64,000 bases of DNA from Acidobacteriota bacterium (GCA_022826755.1 JAJDUG010000053.1:52184-116183); one strand, 5' to 3'. Positions 1-9,526 are shown, counted from the first letter of the stretch. The notes: generated from the letters alone by a model not told the origin. Made by a program: numbers and translations.

Positions 1-1212
1 ATTTTCGACCACTCTCGCCTGGAGCATTTGAAGGGGGAGGCGGCCATCGGCCATACTCGCTACTCCACGGCGGGTGAAAGCGCCTCAAAGAATGCCCAGC
101 CCCTGGTCGTTTCCTGCAGCCAGGGTGACCTGGGGCTCTGTCACAACGGGAACCTGATCAACGCCTTGCAGGTGAGGGGGCAGCTCGAGAAGTCGGGGTC
201 GATCTTCCAGTCGACGACCGATAGCGAGGTCATTCTCCACCTCATTGCCCGATCCCCCCAGGAAACCATCGAGGACGCCATCCAGGAAGCCCTGTCGCAG
301 TTGACGGGAGCCTACTCGCTGATCTTCCTGACCCGGGAAAAGGTGATCGCCGTTCGGGATCCGCGAGGTTTTCGCCCCCTTAACCTGGGTTGGCTGGACG
401 ATTCTCCCGTGCTGGCCTCGGAGACCTGCGCCTTTGACCTCATCGAGGCCCGCTTCGACCGCGAAGTCGCTCCCGGGGAAATGCTGACGCTTTTCAAGGG
501 CGGGACGCGGTCACGCCAGATCTCGCCGCCGCGGTCCCCCTCCTTCTGCGTCTTCGAGCACGTCTACTTTTCCAGGCCCGACAGCCATATCTTTGGCCGG
601 TCCGTTTACGAAAGCCGTCACCTTCTGGGGAGGACCCTGGCGCAAGAGCAGCCGGTGGAGGCCGACATCGTGGTGCCGGTTCCGGATTCGGGCGTGGCCG
701 CGGCCATCGGCTTCTCCCACGAATCCAGGATCCGGTTCGAGTTCGGGCTGATCCGCAACCACTATGTCGGCAGGACCTTCATCGAGCCCAGGCAATCCAT
801 TCGCCATTTCGGGGTCAAGATCAAGTTGAATCCGGTGGCGGAGCTGATCCAGGGGAAACGGGTGGTTCTGGTGGACGACTCCATCGTGAGGGGAACGACC
901 AGCCGAAAGATCGTCAAGATGGTCCGGGACGCCGGCGCCCTGGAAGTCCATGTACGGATCAGTTGCCCACCCACCATCTCCCCCTGCTTTTATGGGGTGG
1001 ATACGCCTACCAAGAGGGAGTTGATTGCCTCCAGCCATTCGGTCGATGAAATTCGCAGGTATATCGAGGCCGACACCCTGGGATATTTGAGCCATGAAGG
1101 CATGCTCCGCAGTTGCGGCGTGGAGCAGGGCCAGGGACATTTCTGCTCGGCCTGCTATACCGGTGACTATCCGGTGCCTTTTCCCCAGATGCCCGCGGTC
1201 GAGACTGCCTGA
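1..1212 (+). CDS. purF: Amidophosphoribosyltransferase, 5' end outside window
   Basis: PurF catalyses the first committed step of purine synthesis, turning PRPP and glutamine into 5-phosphoribosylamine in the cytosol. The frame is open from base 1, so the start with the N-terminal nucleophile cysteine lies upstream; 403 residues are visible. The glutaminase domain is recognised by [12 protein letters not shown]. The C-terminal phosphoribosyltransferase domain carries the PRPP loop [14 protein letters not shown] (about residues 288-301). Cysteines in CPPTISPC and near the end in FCSAC fit the Fe-S-containing Bacillus-type PurF. purM follows 7 bases later and purN after that, giving a pur operon. 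Identity is secure; only the start is missing. Confidence 0.97.
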   Translation: MFDHSRLEHLKGEAAIGHTRYSTAGESASKNAQPLVVSCSQGDLGLCHNGNLINALQVRGQLEKSGSIFQSTTDSEVILHLIARSPQETIEDAIQEALSQLTGAYSLIFLTREKVIAVRDPRGFRPLNLGWLDDSPVLASETCAFDLIEARFDREVAPGEMLTLFKGGTRSRQISPPRSPSFCVFEHVYFSRPDSHIFGRSVYESRHLLGRTLAQEQPVEADIVVPVPDSGVAAAIGFSHESRIRFEFGLIRNHYVGRTFIEPRQSIRHFGVKIKLNPVAELIQGKRVVLVDDSIVRGTTSRKIVKMVRDAGALEVHVRISCPPTISPCFYGVDTPTKRELIASSHSVDEIRRYIEADTLGYLSHEGMLRSCGVEQGQGHFCSACYTGDYPVPFPQMPAVETA

Positions 1213-1219
1213 AAAGCCC

Positions 1220-2263
1220 ATGACCTCCAAGACTGTCTTTGCCTACCGGGACGCCGGCGTGGACATAGACCGGGCCGATGCCGCCAAGAAACGCATCAAG
1301 GCGCTGGCCCGCCGGACCTTCACTCCGGAAGTCGCCAGCGAGATCGGCACCTTCGGTGGGCTCTTTCGCCTGAAGAGGGAGGGGACGCCTCAGCCCATTC
1401 TGGTGTCCAGCGTAGACGGCGTCGGGACCAAGCTCAAGATTGCCTTCGCTACCGGCGTCCATCACACCGTGGGCAGGGATCTGGTGGCTCACTGTGTCAA
1501 TGACATCCTGGTTCAGGGAGCCGCGCCCCTCTTCTTCATGGACTACGTCGCAACCCACCGGATGGAGCCGGAGGTCATCGCCAGGGTCGTGGAGGGGATC
1601 GCCGCCGGTTGCCGGGAATCGGAATGTGCTCTGCTGGGAGGAGAAACGGCCGAGATGCCGGGGTTTTACTCCAGCGGGGAATACGATCTGGCCGGTTTCA
1701 TCGTGGGCCTGGTCGATCAGTCGCACCTGGTGGACGGACAGCGCATCCGGCCGGGGGATGCCATCCTGGGACTGGCATCCACGGGATTGCACACCAACGG
1801 CTACTCCCTGGCGCGCAAGTTGTTGTTCGAGGTGGGCGGTCATGAGGTTGGCACCAGGCTCCCCCGATTGTCGCTTCCCCTGGGAGAGGTTCTGCTGCAG
1901 CCTCATCGGAACTATCTGTCCCTGTTGAAGCCGCTGCTGGACCGGGGCTGGCTCAACGGGCTGGCCCACATCACCGGAGGGGGACTCACCGACAATCTCC
2001 CCCGCATTCTCCCCGGTGGCTGTTCAGCCCACATTCAACTGAAGTCCTGGCCCGAGCCGCCCATCTTTGGCGTTCTTCAGGAGTTGGGCCGGATCGATGA
2101 GGCCGAAATGCTGCGTACTTTCAATATGGGTATCGGCATGGCGCTGATCGTTTCGCCAGGGGAAGTGTCGAGAGTGGAAGAACATCTTGCCCGTAATCGG
2201 GAGCCCCTCTACCGGATCGGCGAGATCCGTTCGGGAAAGCGTCGGGTTCATTACCGGCGGTAG
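1220..2263 (+). CDS. purM: Phosphoribosylformylglycinamidine cyclo-ligase
   Basis: PurM (AIR synthetase) closes FGAM to AIR with ATP in purine synthesis. The 347-residue product has normal family length. I start at the ATG at 1220 (MTSKTVFAYRDAGVDIDRAD), because the longer upstream reading overlaps purF and does not look like PurM. Recognisable segments are SSVDGVGTKLKIA (substrate/ATP site), HCVNDILVQGA, the LLGGETAEMPG loop, and HITGGGLTDNLPR in the C-terminal half. It lies 7 bases behind purF and 63 bases before purN, so the three are probably co-transcribed. No anomalies seen. Confidence 0.97.
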   Translation: MTSKTVFAYRDAGVDIDRADAAKKRIKALARRTFTPEVASEIGTFGGLFRLKREGTPQPILVSSVDGVGTKLKIAFATGVHHTVGRDLVAHCVNDILVQGAAPLFFMDYVATHRMEPEVIARVVEGIAAGCRESECALLGGETAEMPGFYSSGEYDLAGFIVGLVDQSHLVDGQRIRPGDAILGLASTGLHTNGYSLARKLLFEVGGHEVGTRLPRLSLPLGEVLLQPHRNYLSLLKPLLDRGWLNGLAHITGGGLTDNLPRILPGGCSAHIQLKSWPEPPIFGVLQELGRIDEAEMLRTFNMGIGMALIVSPGEVSRVEEHLARNREPLYRIGEIRSGKRRVHYRR

Positions 2264-2326
2264 AGACAGGGAAAGGCCGCCGTCCGCTTTGACGGCAGCC
2301 GGGTCTTCAGCGTGGTCTTGCATCCA

Positions 2327-2929
2327 ATGAAGCGTCTTGCGATCTTGCTGTCCGGACGCGGCTCCAACTTCGAAGCCATTGCCGACAGCATCCGGCAGGG
2401 GCGTTTGCCGGCCCGCATCGAAGTGGTGGTCAGCAACCTGGCCTCGGCAGCCGGACTGGAAAAGGCCCGGACCCGGGGGTTGAAGACTCTGGTAATCCCC
2501 TCCAGGGGTGTGCCACGAGAGGATTATGACCAAAGCCTGGTCTACGAGCTGAAGCGGCACCGTGTCGAACTGGTTTGCCTGGCCGGGTTCATGCGGATCC
2601 TCAGCCCGGTGTTCGTCCGGGCCTTTCCCAACCGAATCCTGAACATCCATCCCTCTCTGCTTCCGGCCTTTCCCGGACTGCATCCCCAGCGCCAGGCGCT
2701 GGAATACGGCGTCCGGTTTTCGGGTTGCACCGTCCACCTTGTCGACGAAGGGGTCGACTCCGGCCCCATTCTGTTGCAGGCCGCGGTGCCCGTGCTGGAG
2801 AGCGATGACGAAGAGTCGCTGGCCGCGAGAATCCTGGCGGAAGAGCACCGGCTCTATCCCCAGGCGATCGGAATGCTGGTTCGGGGTGAAGTGCGCCTGG
2901 AAGGTCGCAGGGTAGTGCGGAGGTCCTGA
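2327..2929 (+). CDS. purN: Phosphoribosylglycinamide formyltransferase
   Basis: PurN transfers a formyl group from 10-formyltetrahydrofolate to GAR in purine synthesis. The start is set at the ATG at 2327 (MKRLAILLSGRGSNFEAI), which gives 200 residues, the usual length; a GTG five codons upstream is less likely. Diagnostic elements are LLSGRGSNF at the N-terminus (phosphate-binding loop), LAGFMRILSP, the catalytic IHPSLLPAFPG segment with Asn-His, and VHLVDEGVDSGPIL with the conserved Asp. It is the last visible gene of the pur cluster; about 460 bases of repeat-bearing spacer follow. Confidence 0.97.
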   Translation: MKRLAILLSGRGSNFEAIADSIRQGRLPARIEVVVSNLASAAGLEKARTRGLKTLVIPSRGVPREDYDQSLVYELKRHRVELVCLAGFMRILSPVFVRAFPNRILNIHPSLLPAFPGLHPQRQALEYGVRFSGCTVHLVDEGVDSGPILLQAAVPVLESDDEESLAARILAEEHRLYPQAIGMLVRGEVRLEGRRVVRRS

Positions 2930-3391
2930 CTGTCGGATCGCGGAGCGTTATTCCTCCCGAGTTCGTCACGGGTCCGGTGACACTGAACCCGTTTTCCGTC
3001 TAGAGCTCAATGGCCGCAAAAGGCACAAAAACACAAAAAGAACCATCGGATCGGCAAGACTCGAAATCAAGAAACTCGTTTTGTGCTTTTTGTGGCGAAT
3101 GCCGGATGCTGCAGCACATCACCTTTGCCGCCTCAATGTCATTCCCGATTGCGAGCTTGGCAAAAGGCTCTGGAATTTGAACATGGATGCACAGGATGCA
3201 CAGGATTAACAGGACGAGAGGCTGTTGCACGGAAAGCTGACTGGCTGCGTTTTCCCTCACCCGAACCCAAGGGGCGTTCCCTTTGAGTGGGTCAAGAACA
3301 TTGTCTTTCTTCGTGTGTCTTCGTCGTCCTTCGTGTGTCTTCGTGGATAACTCTTTTTTTCTGTTGTTTCAGGTTAGGGAATTCTCCATCC
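2930..3391. other. Spacer with simple repeats and one R1 repeat copy
   Basis: No convincing gene. It holds an imperfect inverted pair of CACAAAA-type and TTTTGTG-type sequence (about 3010-3100), a short direct repeat of the type GGATGCACA near 3183-3205, and at 3309-3374 a copy of the dispersed R1 repeat described elsewhere. The tyrS leader therefore passes through repeat DNA. Confidence 0.6.
3309..3374 (-). repeat. Dispersed repeat R1, copy a
   Basis: On the plus strand this reads as tandem CTTCGTGTGT units followed by CTTCGTGGATAACTC, a T run and GTTTCAGGT. Closely similar segments occur at 7993-8050, 10508-10564, 21971-22034 and, cut short, at 63770-63790. The strand is given for the CCTGAAAC to CCACGAAG reading. 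This copy lies directly upstream of the tyrS start. Confidence 0.75.
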
Positions 3392-4609
3392 GTGATTATT
3401 GAGGAACAACTGACCTTCCTGCAGCAGGGAGTCGCCGAGTTGATTCGACCGGAGGAGCTTCGAGACCGGCTGGTCCGCTCGGCGGAATCCGGAAAGCCGT
3501 TGCGCGTCAAGGCCGGATTCGACCCCACGGCGCCGGACCTGCATCTGGGCCACACGGTCATGCTGCGCAGCATGAGGCGTTTTCAGGACCTGGGCCACAC
3601 CGTCATCTTCCTGATCGGCGACTTCACCGGTCTGATCGGGGACCCGTCCGGCCGCAGCGCCACCCGAAAGCCCTTGACCCGGGAGCAGGTGGCGGAGAAT
3701 GCCGAGACCTACAAGCAGCAGGTGTTCAAGGTCCTGGATCCGGACAAGACCGTTATCGACTTCAACAGCCGCTGGATGATGCCCTTTAGCAGCGAGCAGT
3801 TCCTTGCCTTGGCCGCCCGCTACACCGTGGCCCGCATGCTGGAGCGAGACGACTTCAGCAAGCGCTTGAAGAGGTCGCAGCCGGTCGCCATTCACGAGCT
3901 CCTCTATCCCCTGATTCAAGGGTACGACTCGGTGGTGTTGGAGGCCGACGTGGAAATGGGCGGCACCGATCAGAAGTTCAATCTGCTGGTGGGGCGGGAG
4001 TTGCAGAGGGAATTTGGGCAGGCCCCCCAGGTGCTGCTGATGCTGCCGCTGCTGGAGGGATTGGACGGGGTGCAGAAGATGTCGAAGTCCCTGGGAAACA
4101 CCATCGGGATCCAGGAACCGGCCTCGGAGATCTTCGGGAAGGTCATGTCGATTTCGGATGACCTCATGTATCGCTACTACGAACTCTGCACCGACCTGAG
4201 TTCGCCGGAGGTCGACCGAATCCGAAAACAGGTGGCTCAAGGCAGCCTGCATCCCAAGGCAGCCAAGGTGGACCTGGCCAAGAGGATCGTGGGGGAGTTT
4301 CATTCGCGCCAGGCCGCCAACCGGGCCGAGGAGGCCTTCCATCGCATCCATTCCCAACGGCTGCTCCCGGAAAAGATCGAAGAAAAGAGGCTGCCGGTTT
4401 CTCGGGAGCGGTTGCGCCTTTCGAAGTTGATGGTTCGCGTGGGACTGGCTGCCTCGGTGGGCCAGGCGGTACGCCTGATCTCCCAGGACGCCGTTTCCCT
4501 GAACCAGGAGAGGGTCACCGATGTGAAGGCGGAGATGGATTGCTCCCGGCCCTCATCCGCGGTGCTGAAGGTGGGAAAACGGGGATTCGTGAAGGTGATT
4601 GTCGGGTAG
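3392..4609 (+). CDS. tyrS: Tyrosyl-tRNA synthetase
   Basis: Class I aminoacyl-tRNA synthetase that charges tRNA-Tyr. I place the start at the GTG at 3392 (reading [12 protein letters not shown]), giving 405 residues; the longer frame runs back through a dispersed repeat and looks artefactual. The HIGH-type signature is HLGHTVML (about residue 50), preceded by [23 protein letters not shown] lines the tyrosine site and the KMSKS signature is intact in [13 protein letters not shown]-terminal S4 RNA-binding domain covers roughly the last 70 residues ([20 protein letters not shown]). Motif spacing fits the TyrZ-like subgroup. It stands alone between spacers. Confidence 0.96.
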   Translation: MIIEEQLTFLQQGVAELIRPEELRDRLVRSAESGKPLRVKAGFDPTAPDLHLGHTVMLRSMRRFQDLGHTVIFLIGDFTGLIGDPSGRSATRKPLTREQVAENAETYKQQVFKVLDPDKTVIDFNSRWMMPFSSEQFLALAARYTVARMLERDDFSKRLKRSQPVAIHELLYPLIQGYDSVVLEADVEMGGTDQKFNLLVGRELQREFGQAPQVLLMLPLLEGLDGVQKMSKSLGNTIGIQEPASEIFGKVMSISDDLMYRYYELCTDLSSPEVDRIRKQVAQGSLHPKAAKVDLAKRIVGEFHSRQAANRAEEAFHRIHSQRLLPEKIEEKRLPVSRERLRLSKLMVRVGLAASVGQAVRLISQDAVSLNQERVTDVKAEMDCSRPSSAVLKVGKRGFVKVIVG

Positions 4610-4694
4610 GGGCAACGCTTGTGGTCGCCCGTTGTCCGCTCAGTCGTCCTGACCTGCCCTTCGCCTCAAATCCAACAGAGTGGGATAACCCTGG

Positions 4695-4723
4695 TTGACA
4701 GGGAACAGTCATTGAAGTAGCCT
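4695..4723 (+). promoter_or_regulatory. Candidate sigma-70-type promoter
   Basis: A perfect -35 hexamer TTGACA (4695-4700) is followed after 17 bases by a weak -10, TAGCCT (4718-4723), about 50 bases ahead of the small secreted protein gene. Only the -35 is strong. Confidence 0.4.
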
Positions 4724-4775
4724 TAGTTGCTGTAGTCCATGAATCAATGACATTGCTCGGGAAGCGGGAGGAACT

Positions 4776-5096
4776 ATGAAAAAGGCAGTCCTGATTTTGT
4801 TGCTGGCGGTTGCGGTGGCCGGCGGGCAATTCCTGGCGGGTGAGACCTTGACCGGACACGTCTCCGACGCCAAGTGCGGCGCTGCCCACGCCGACCATTC
4901 CGAAAAGTCGATCGGTTGCGTCAAGGGGTGTGTCAGTGGCGGTACGGCTCCCGTCTTCGTCACGGGAGACAAGAAGGTCCTCAAGATCGCCAATGCCGAC
5001 AAGGTGATGGGCCATCTCGGCCACAAAGTCGAGGTCACCGGCAAGGTGATGGACGGTACCCTGACCATCAAGTCGGTGAAGCACCTGGCTCCTTAA
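4776..5096 (+). CDS. Small secreted protein of acidobacterial type
   Basis: 106-residue protein of unknown function. An N-terminal signal peptide (MKKAVLILLLAVAVAGGQFLA, about residues 1-21) directs export. The mature part starts ETLTGHVSDAKCGAAHADH, contains two more cysteines in GCVKGCVSGG, and ends with a small beta-rich region including HKVEVTGKVMDG. Proteins with this layout (LTG-x-VSDxxCG, paired cysteines, then a VxVTGKV segment) are common in Acidobacteria. The cysteines could form disulfides or bind metal, which is inference. A good RBS (GGGAGG) precedes the ATG. Confidence 0.75.
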   Translation: MKKAVLILLLAVAVAGGQFLAGETLTGHVSDAKCGAAHADHSEKSIGCVKGCVSGGTAPVFVTGDKKVLKIANADKVMGHLGHKVEVTGKVMDGTLTIKSVKHLAP

Positions 5097-5315
5097 GGGG
5101 TCGAACCCCACGTCCATCTTCCGGGGCAAGCCTTCCAGCCTGCTCCGTCTCCTTTCAACAGGTCGCTGACCTGTGAGGTCCCCGTTGCGCCAGGGGTGCG
5201 ACGGGGGCCGTAGTATCCTCCGAGGCAGTCCCTCGATCCCCCCTGCTTCAATTTTTAGATGTGCATCGCACTCACCGGAGAAGTCCAGCCGCTCCGCCTG
5301 TGCCATAATGGTTTC

Positions 5316-5708
5316 ATGTTCAAGATTCTTGCGCCCTTCCTTCTCGTTCCCCTGATAGAGTTGGCCCTTCTGGTCGAGATCGGCAGCCACATCGGCACCT
5401 TGGCCACTGTGGCGCTGATCCTCGCCACCGGGGCTCTGGGCGCCTTTCTGGCACGCAGCCAGGGGCTGGAGGTTCTACGCCGGTTGCGGGCGGAAACAGC
5501 GGCCGGAAGGCTTCCGGCGGCTCCGCTGGTTGACGGGGTGATCATCCTGCTGGCGGGTGCTGTTCTGCTGACCCCCGGAGTCCTGACCGACATCCTGGGC
5601 TTTCTGTGCCTGGTTCCCGCTTTCCGTCAGTTCCTGAAAGCAGTGCTCTGGCGAAAGATGAGGCATTGGGTGGAACAGAACCGGGTTCAGGTCTCGGTCA
5701 ATCTCTAA
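5316..5708 (+). CDS. fxsA: FxsA family membrane protein
   Basis: FxsA is an inner-membrane protein whose overproduction in E. coli relieves F-plasmid exclusion of phage T7; its normal role is unclear. The start at ATG 5316 (MFKILAPFLLVPLIELALL) gives 130 residues. Segments at about 5-20, 27-48 and 75-100 are hydrophobic. Family marks are the LIELALLVEIGSHIGTLATV opening, TGALGAFLARSQGLEVLRRL, and the LLLTPGVLTD-like segment AVLLTPGVLTDILGF. The tail is short and basic. No partner genes are evident. Confidence 0.88.
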   Translation: MFKILAPFLLVPLIELALLVEIGSHIGTLATVALILATGALGAFLARSQGLEVLRRLRAETAAGRLPAAPLVDGVIILLAGAVLLTPGVLTDILGFLCLVPAFRQFLKAVLWRKMRHWVEQNRVQVSVNL

Positions 5709-5745
5709 CCCTTGGGCAGATACCCGGCCTCGGGCGCGACAAACC

Positions 5746-6105
5746 ATGCAATCTTCAGGGGCTTCCACCGATGTGATCGTCGACAGCCGCACGGGCCTGG
5801 TCTGGAGCCGGCGAGACAACGGAAGCCGCCTCAACTGGCATGACGCCACCCGATGTGCGCAGAGTCTGGATTTGGGTGGCTATGGCGATTGGCGCCTGCC
5901 GACCCTGGAGGAGCTCCACGGGCTGTGGGACCCGCCCCGCCGCACCATTCGAAAGCCTTTCGAGCTGACCGGAGCCTGGCTGTGGAGCGCTACCCGGGCC
6001 GGAGCCGACCACGCCTGGTGCTTCTACTTCGCCATCGGGATGCGGATGCCCTATCCGCTCAATGTGTCCTATGATTTGAGGGCGCTGTTTGTGAGAGACC
6101 CCTAG
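5746..6105 (+). CDS. Lcl (DUF1566) domain protein
   Basis: 119-residue protein made almost entirely of one Lcl C-terminal (DUF1566) domain, a C-type-lectin-like fold often found in surface proteins. Typical blocks are VIVDSRTGLVWSRRDNGSRL, NWHDATRCAQSLDLGGYGDW, RLPTLEELHGL and LWSATRAGADHAWCFYF. There is no signal peptide or anchor in the chosen frame, so its location is uncertain. It lies 37 bases behind fxsA on the same strand and could be co-transcribed. Ligand unknown. Confidence 0.75.
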   Translation: MQSSGASTDVIVDSRTGLVWSRRDNGSRLNWHDATRCAQSLDLGGYGDWRLPTLEELHGLWDPPRRTIRKPFELTGAWLWSATRAGADHAWCFYFAIGMRMPYPLNVSYDLRALFVRDP

Positions 6106-6185
6106 CGGGGCTCTGTTGCGTGTCAACAAGACTATGGATTGTTGATTGCTGATTTCTGATTGTTGATTGGCCGGTCCCCCACCGT

Positions 6186-6214
6186 GCCATGCGGATCATT
6201 CGAGGAAAAACAGC
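6186..6214 (+). repeat. Dispersed repeat R2, copy a (partial)
   Basis: Contains GCGGATCATTCGAGG followed by AAAAACAG, resembling the R2 sequences at 10217-10250 and 21882-21913, which share GGATCATTCGAGAG and GAAACAGG. Confidence 0.5.
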
Positions 6215-6330
6215 CATTCGTCAAAAATGACGAACCACGAACGAACACGAAAACGGTGTCAACGTTCCCGTGTTGCCGGGATGGCGGTGCGCACCGGCTT
6301 GCCGGGGTTTGATCGCAGGAAGGAGACAAG

Positions 6331-7971
6331 ATGCTGGGCAGCCAGGTGATCGCCGAACTCTTGAAACGCGAAGGCGTGGAACAGATATTCTGCTTTCCGA
6401 TGACTCCCATCCTCGAGGCCTTGACCGAGGCCGGGGTTCGCCTGATCGTGGCCCGTCAGGAACGGGTGGCGGGAAACATGGCCGACGGCTTCTCGCGGAC
6501 TTCGTGCGGGGACCGAATCGGAGTCGTAACGGTGCAGCAGGGCCCGGGAGCCGAAAACGCCTTTGCCGGGATCGCCCACGCCTATACCGATTCCAGCCCC
6601 ATCCTCTTCCTTCCGGGGCATCCGGGGCGAAACCAGGCCGGGGTTCCGCCCACCTTCGGCTCGCTCGAGAACTACCGGGCCACCACCAAGTGGGCGGACC
6701 GGGTCCCGTCGGCGGCAGCCATTCCCGGCCGGATGGCCCGGGCCTTTACCGCCTTGCGGTCGGGGCGGCCCGGCCCGGTCCTGCTGGAGATTCCGGTGGA
6801 CGTGGCCGAGGAGGAGTATCCGGGCGCCCTGGAGTACCGGCCGGTGCCGGCAATCAGGACCGGACCGGACCCCGCGGCCGTGAGCGAAGCCGTTCGGGTG
6901 CTACTGGCCGCCAGGCGGCCGCTCATCTGGGCAGGGCAGGGGATATTCTACGCCAAGGCCTCCAGGGAGCTGGAGCAGGTGGCGGAGCGGTTGGGGGCGC
7001 CGGTGATGACCTCGCTGCAGGGCAAGAGCGCCTTCAACGAGACCCATCCTCTGGCTCTGGGAACGACCGGATACAGTCAAACCGACATGGTGGGAGAGCA
7101 CCTGGCGGCCAGCGATGCCATCTTGGCCATCGGCTCCAGCCTGACCCGTTCCTTGTTCGCGCCAGCCATCCCCGGCGACGGCAGGGTGATCATTCACGCT
7201 ACCCTGGACTGGAAGGATCTGAACAAGGACTATCGGGCCGATCTACCCATCCTGGGGGACGCCAGGCTGGTCCTGCAGCAGGTGCTGGAGGAGATCGACC
7301 GCCAATCCGGGAAGGGAAAGAGAGACGACCGGCGCCGATCTGTCGAGGCCGGCATTGAAAAGCGTCGAAGGGCCTGGCAGGCCCGCTGGGCCGGCAAGCT
7401 CCAATCCTCCCAGGTGCCCATCAACCCCTATCGAGTCATCGGGGAGTTGAAGAAAGCGGTGGACCCGGCCTCGACCATCGTCACCCACGACTCCGGCTCG
7501 CCCCGAGATCAGATCGCGCCGCTCTACGAGGCGGTCAACCCGCGCGGTTACCTGGGATGGGGAAACTCAACCCAACTGGGCTTTTCCCTGGGCGCCGCCA
7601 TGGGGGCCAAGCTGGCCGCTCCCGACAAGCTGGTGGTTACCCTGATGGGAGATGCCGCCTTCGGGATGGTGGGCATGGACCTGGAGACGGCGGTGCGGGG
7701 AAAGATCCCCATCCTGGTTCTGATTCTGAACAACTCGGCCATGGGCGGCTACGAACAGTACATCCCCAAGGCCGCCATAGAGGGTCGCGCCAAGTTTCTG
7801 TCGGGAAACTACAGCCAGGTGGCTCGGGGGCTGGGGGCCTACGCCGAACGGGTTGAGGATCCGGAGGCGGTGCAGGCTGCCTTGCAACGCGGAATAGCCG
7901 CAACCCGGGAAGGGCAAGCGGCCTTGCTGGAGTTCATCACCTGCGAGGAAACGGATATCGCCAAGCGCTAG
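6331..7971 (+). CDS. Thiamine pyrophosphate-dependent enzyme, acetolactate synthase-like
   Basis: 546-residue member of the TPP decarboxylase/acetolactate synthase superfamily. Three domains are visible: an N-terminal PYR domain (1-170) with the cofactor-activating glutamate region RQERVAGNMADGFSR, a central domain (about 185-325), and a C-terminal PP domain with the metal/diphosphate motif GDAAFGMVGMDLETA ending in LILNNSAMGG. Divergence from typical IlvB and the lack of an ilvN partner argue against branched-chain synthesis; benzoylformate decarboxylase or oxalyl-CoA decarboxylase-like roles are possible. RBS AAGGAGA precedes the ATG. The substrate cannot be assigned from sequence. Confidence 0.85.
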   Translation: MLGSQVIAELLKREGVEQIFCFPMTPILEALTEAGVRLIVARQERVAGNMADGFSRTSCGDRIGVVTVQQGPGAENAFAGIAHAYTDSSPILFLPGHPGRNQAGVPPTFGSLENYRATTKWADRVPSAAAIPGRMARAFTALRSGRPGPVLLEIPVDVAEEEYPGALEYRPVPAIRTGPDPAAVSEAVRVLLAARRPLIWAGQGIFYAKASRELEQVAERLGAPVMTSLQGKSAFNETHPLALGTTGYSQTDMVGEHLAASDAILAIGSSLTRSLFAPAIPGDGRVIIHATLDWKDLNKDYRADLPILGDARLVLQQVLEEIDRQSGKGKRDDRRRSVEAGIEKRRRAWQARWAGKLQSSQVPINPYRVIGELKKAVDPASTIVTHDSGSPRDQIAPLYEAVNPRGYLGWGNSTQLGFSLGAAMGAKLAAPDKLVVTLMGDAAFGMVGMDLETAVRGKIPILVLILNNSAMGGYEQYIPKAAIEGRAKFLSGNYSQVARGLGAYAERVEDPEAVQAALQRGIAATREGQAALLEFITCEETDIAKR

Positions 7972-8375
7972 CCGGCCACGAAGGCGCCGAGCGACAAAAA
8001 AGAGTCATCCACGAAGTTACACGAAGGACGACGAAGGGTCACGAAGGCGCTGAGGTTATCCGTGACGGTATAGCAGGGTAACGAAAGGATGGAAGATACC
8101 CAGGAAGGAAAACGACGAACCACAAATGGACACGAATGAACACCAATGAACGGCCTGATGAGTCGTTCATTGGGGGGTAACGACCGATATCGAGGAGGTT
8201 GTCTGCGAAGGACACGAAGTGATGCCAATGCAACAAGATTGCAGAAACATTTGTGTCCCTTGTCTGTTGAAGGAAGTCCCTCCGTTTTCGTGTCTATTCG
8301 TGTTCATTCGTGGTTCGTCTTTATTGACGGCCACCTGTTTTTCGTCCAGATGATCCGCCCCGTCGTGGGGGCGGC
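7972..8375. other. Repeat-rich spacer
   Basis: No gene. At 7993-8050 lies R1 copy b. Further on (about 8105-8160 and 8280-8320) are inverted segments of the type ACGAATGAACAC and GTTCATTCGTG, so the spacer can fold on itself. A GC-rich inverted pair (CCGCCCC, GGGGGCGG) sits at about 8356-8376. Confidence 0.6.
7993..8050 (+). repeat. Dispersed repeat R1, copy b
   Basis: Reads ACAAAAAAGAGTCATCC then ACGAAGTTACACGAAGGACG, matching the R1 family in the orientation that follows the stop codon of the upstream TPP enzyme gene (about 20 bases behind it). Confidence 0.7.
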
Positions 8376-9404
8376 CTAACCTCCGGCGTCCAGATAGTAG
8401 CTGGCCACCGTATACACGACATAAATGACCAGCATGACCACTCCGTAAGAGCGGCCCAGCCGATCTTGGCCAGGGAGCAGGCCGACCCTCAAGGTCAACA
8501 TCAACAGCAGCATGGTCGGGAAAAGAAGAATGAAGAACATGGGATCGGCGCTCAGGCCCCCGCGCGTGACTGCCCCCGCGGCTCCGACCACCAACAGGAC
8601 GTTGAGGATATTGGCTCCGACCACGTTGCCCAGCGCCAACTCCCCGTGACCCCGCAAGGCTGCGGTGGCGGCGACCACCAGCTCCGGCAGGGACGTGCCG
8701 AAAGCCACCAGGGTGGCCGCGATCACGCTCTCGGGAACCTCCAGCCGGACCGCGGACTCCGTGACCGCGGGCAGGAGAATGCGGGCCGAGACCACCACCA
8801 GCGCGACCGATCCCACCAGCCGGGCGACAATCACCCCAACCGAATCCGTTTCGCTCTCCTCACCCTCTCCCGATTCCGGGTTCCTCTCCCGGGCCCAGCG
8901 GATCGATTGCCAGACATAACCGGCAAGGGCCAGCAGAAAGGTGACGGCCACGACTTGGGTGACTTGGCCGCCACGGGTGAAGGCGTCGCCTGCCGCAGGC
9001 CAGGGGAAGCAGGCCAGAACCAGCAGGATGACCGCCGCCAACTGGATGGCGTTCTGCCGCATGACGATCTTCCGGGCGATCCTGGGCGGGTCCAGCATGC
9101 AGGACAGCCCCAGAATCAGGCCCGTGTTGCAGATGATGGAGCCGACGGCGTTTCCCAGGGCCAGGCTCGATTGCCCCCGAATGGCGGCCAGAACCGAGAC
9201 GGCCACCTCGGGTGTGGTCGTTCCCAGGCTCACGATGGTGGCACCGATCACCACCTTCGGAATGCGCGAGCGCTGCGACAGGCTGACGGCCGCCGAGATC
9301 AGCCAGTCGGCCGCCTTTCCCAAGATGAGCAGGCTGCCCAGGATGACTCCGGTCAGCAGGCTCCAATGGATTTCGGACAAAAGGGATTGAAAGGCTTGTT
9401 CCAA
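8376..9404 (-). CDS. Calcium/sodium antiporter (CaCA family)
   Basis: 342-residue inner-membrane cation exchanger of the YrbG/CaCA type, expected to move Ca2+ against Na+ or H+. Both diagnostic alpha repeats are present and complete: GTTTPEVAVSVLAAIRG with ALGNAVGSIICN (about residues 60-93), and AFGTSLPELVVAATAALRG with ALGNVVGANILN (about 230-263), each with the ion-binding acidic residue in the TxPE or SxPE motif. About ten hydrophobic helices are visible, with a charged central loop (RERNPESGEGEESETDS). The start is a TTG without a clear RBS, so the N-terminus is uncertain. Confidence 0.93.
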   Translation of the reverse strand: MEQAFQSLLSEIHWSLLTGVILGSLLILGKAADWLISAAVSLSQRSRIPKVVIGATIVSLGTTTPEVAVSVLAAIRGQSSLALGNAVGSIICNTGLILGLSCMLDPPRIARKIVMRQNAIQLAAVILLVLACFPWPAAGDAFTRGGQVTQVVAVTFLLALAGYVWQSIRWARERNPESGEGEESETDSVGVIVARLVGSVALVVVSARILLPAVTESAVRLEVPESVIAATLVAFGTSLPELVVAATAALRGHGELALGNVVGANILNVLLVVGAAGAVTRGGLSADPMFFILLFPTMLLLMLTLRVGLLPGQDRLGRSYGVVMLVIYVVYTVASYYLDAGG

Positions 9405-9526
9405 GGGGTCGAGCGCGGGTCGTGGGGTGACGGCAGTTAGAGCGGCGAGTGGCCATTAGCGAAACCCGCTTGGGAATCGGCGGGTCTCGCAGGCAGGATG
9501 CTATTCGTTTCCGGCCCGGATGGCAA

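Noticed and set aside
1007..1969. Open frame of 320 codons on the minus strand
   Set aside because: Covers purF end and purM in antisense; no start context or domain.
3287..3391. Extended N-terminus of tyrosyl-tRNA synthetase
   Set aside because: The extra residues are a translation of the R1 repeat; the same text appears in unrelated frames at other R1 copies.
6331..7971. ilvB (acetohydroxyacid synthase) label
   Set aside because: No ilvN partner or ilv neighbours, and shared motifs are superfamily-wide; left as a TPP-dependent enzyme.
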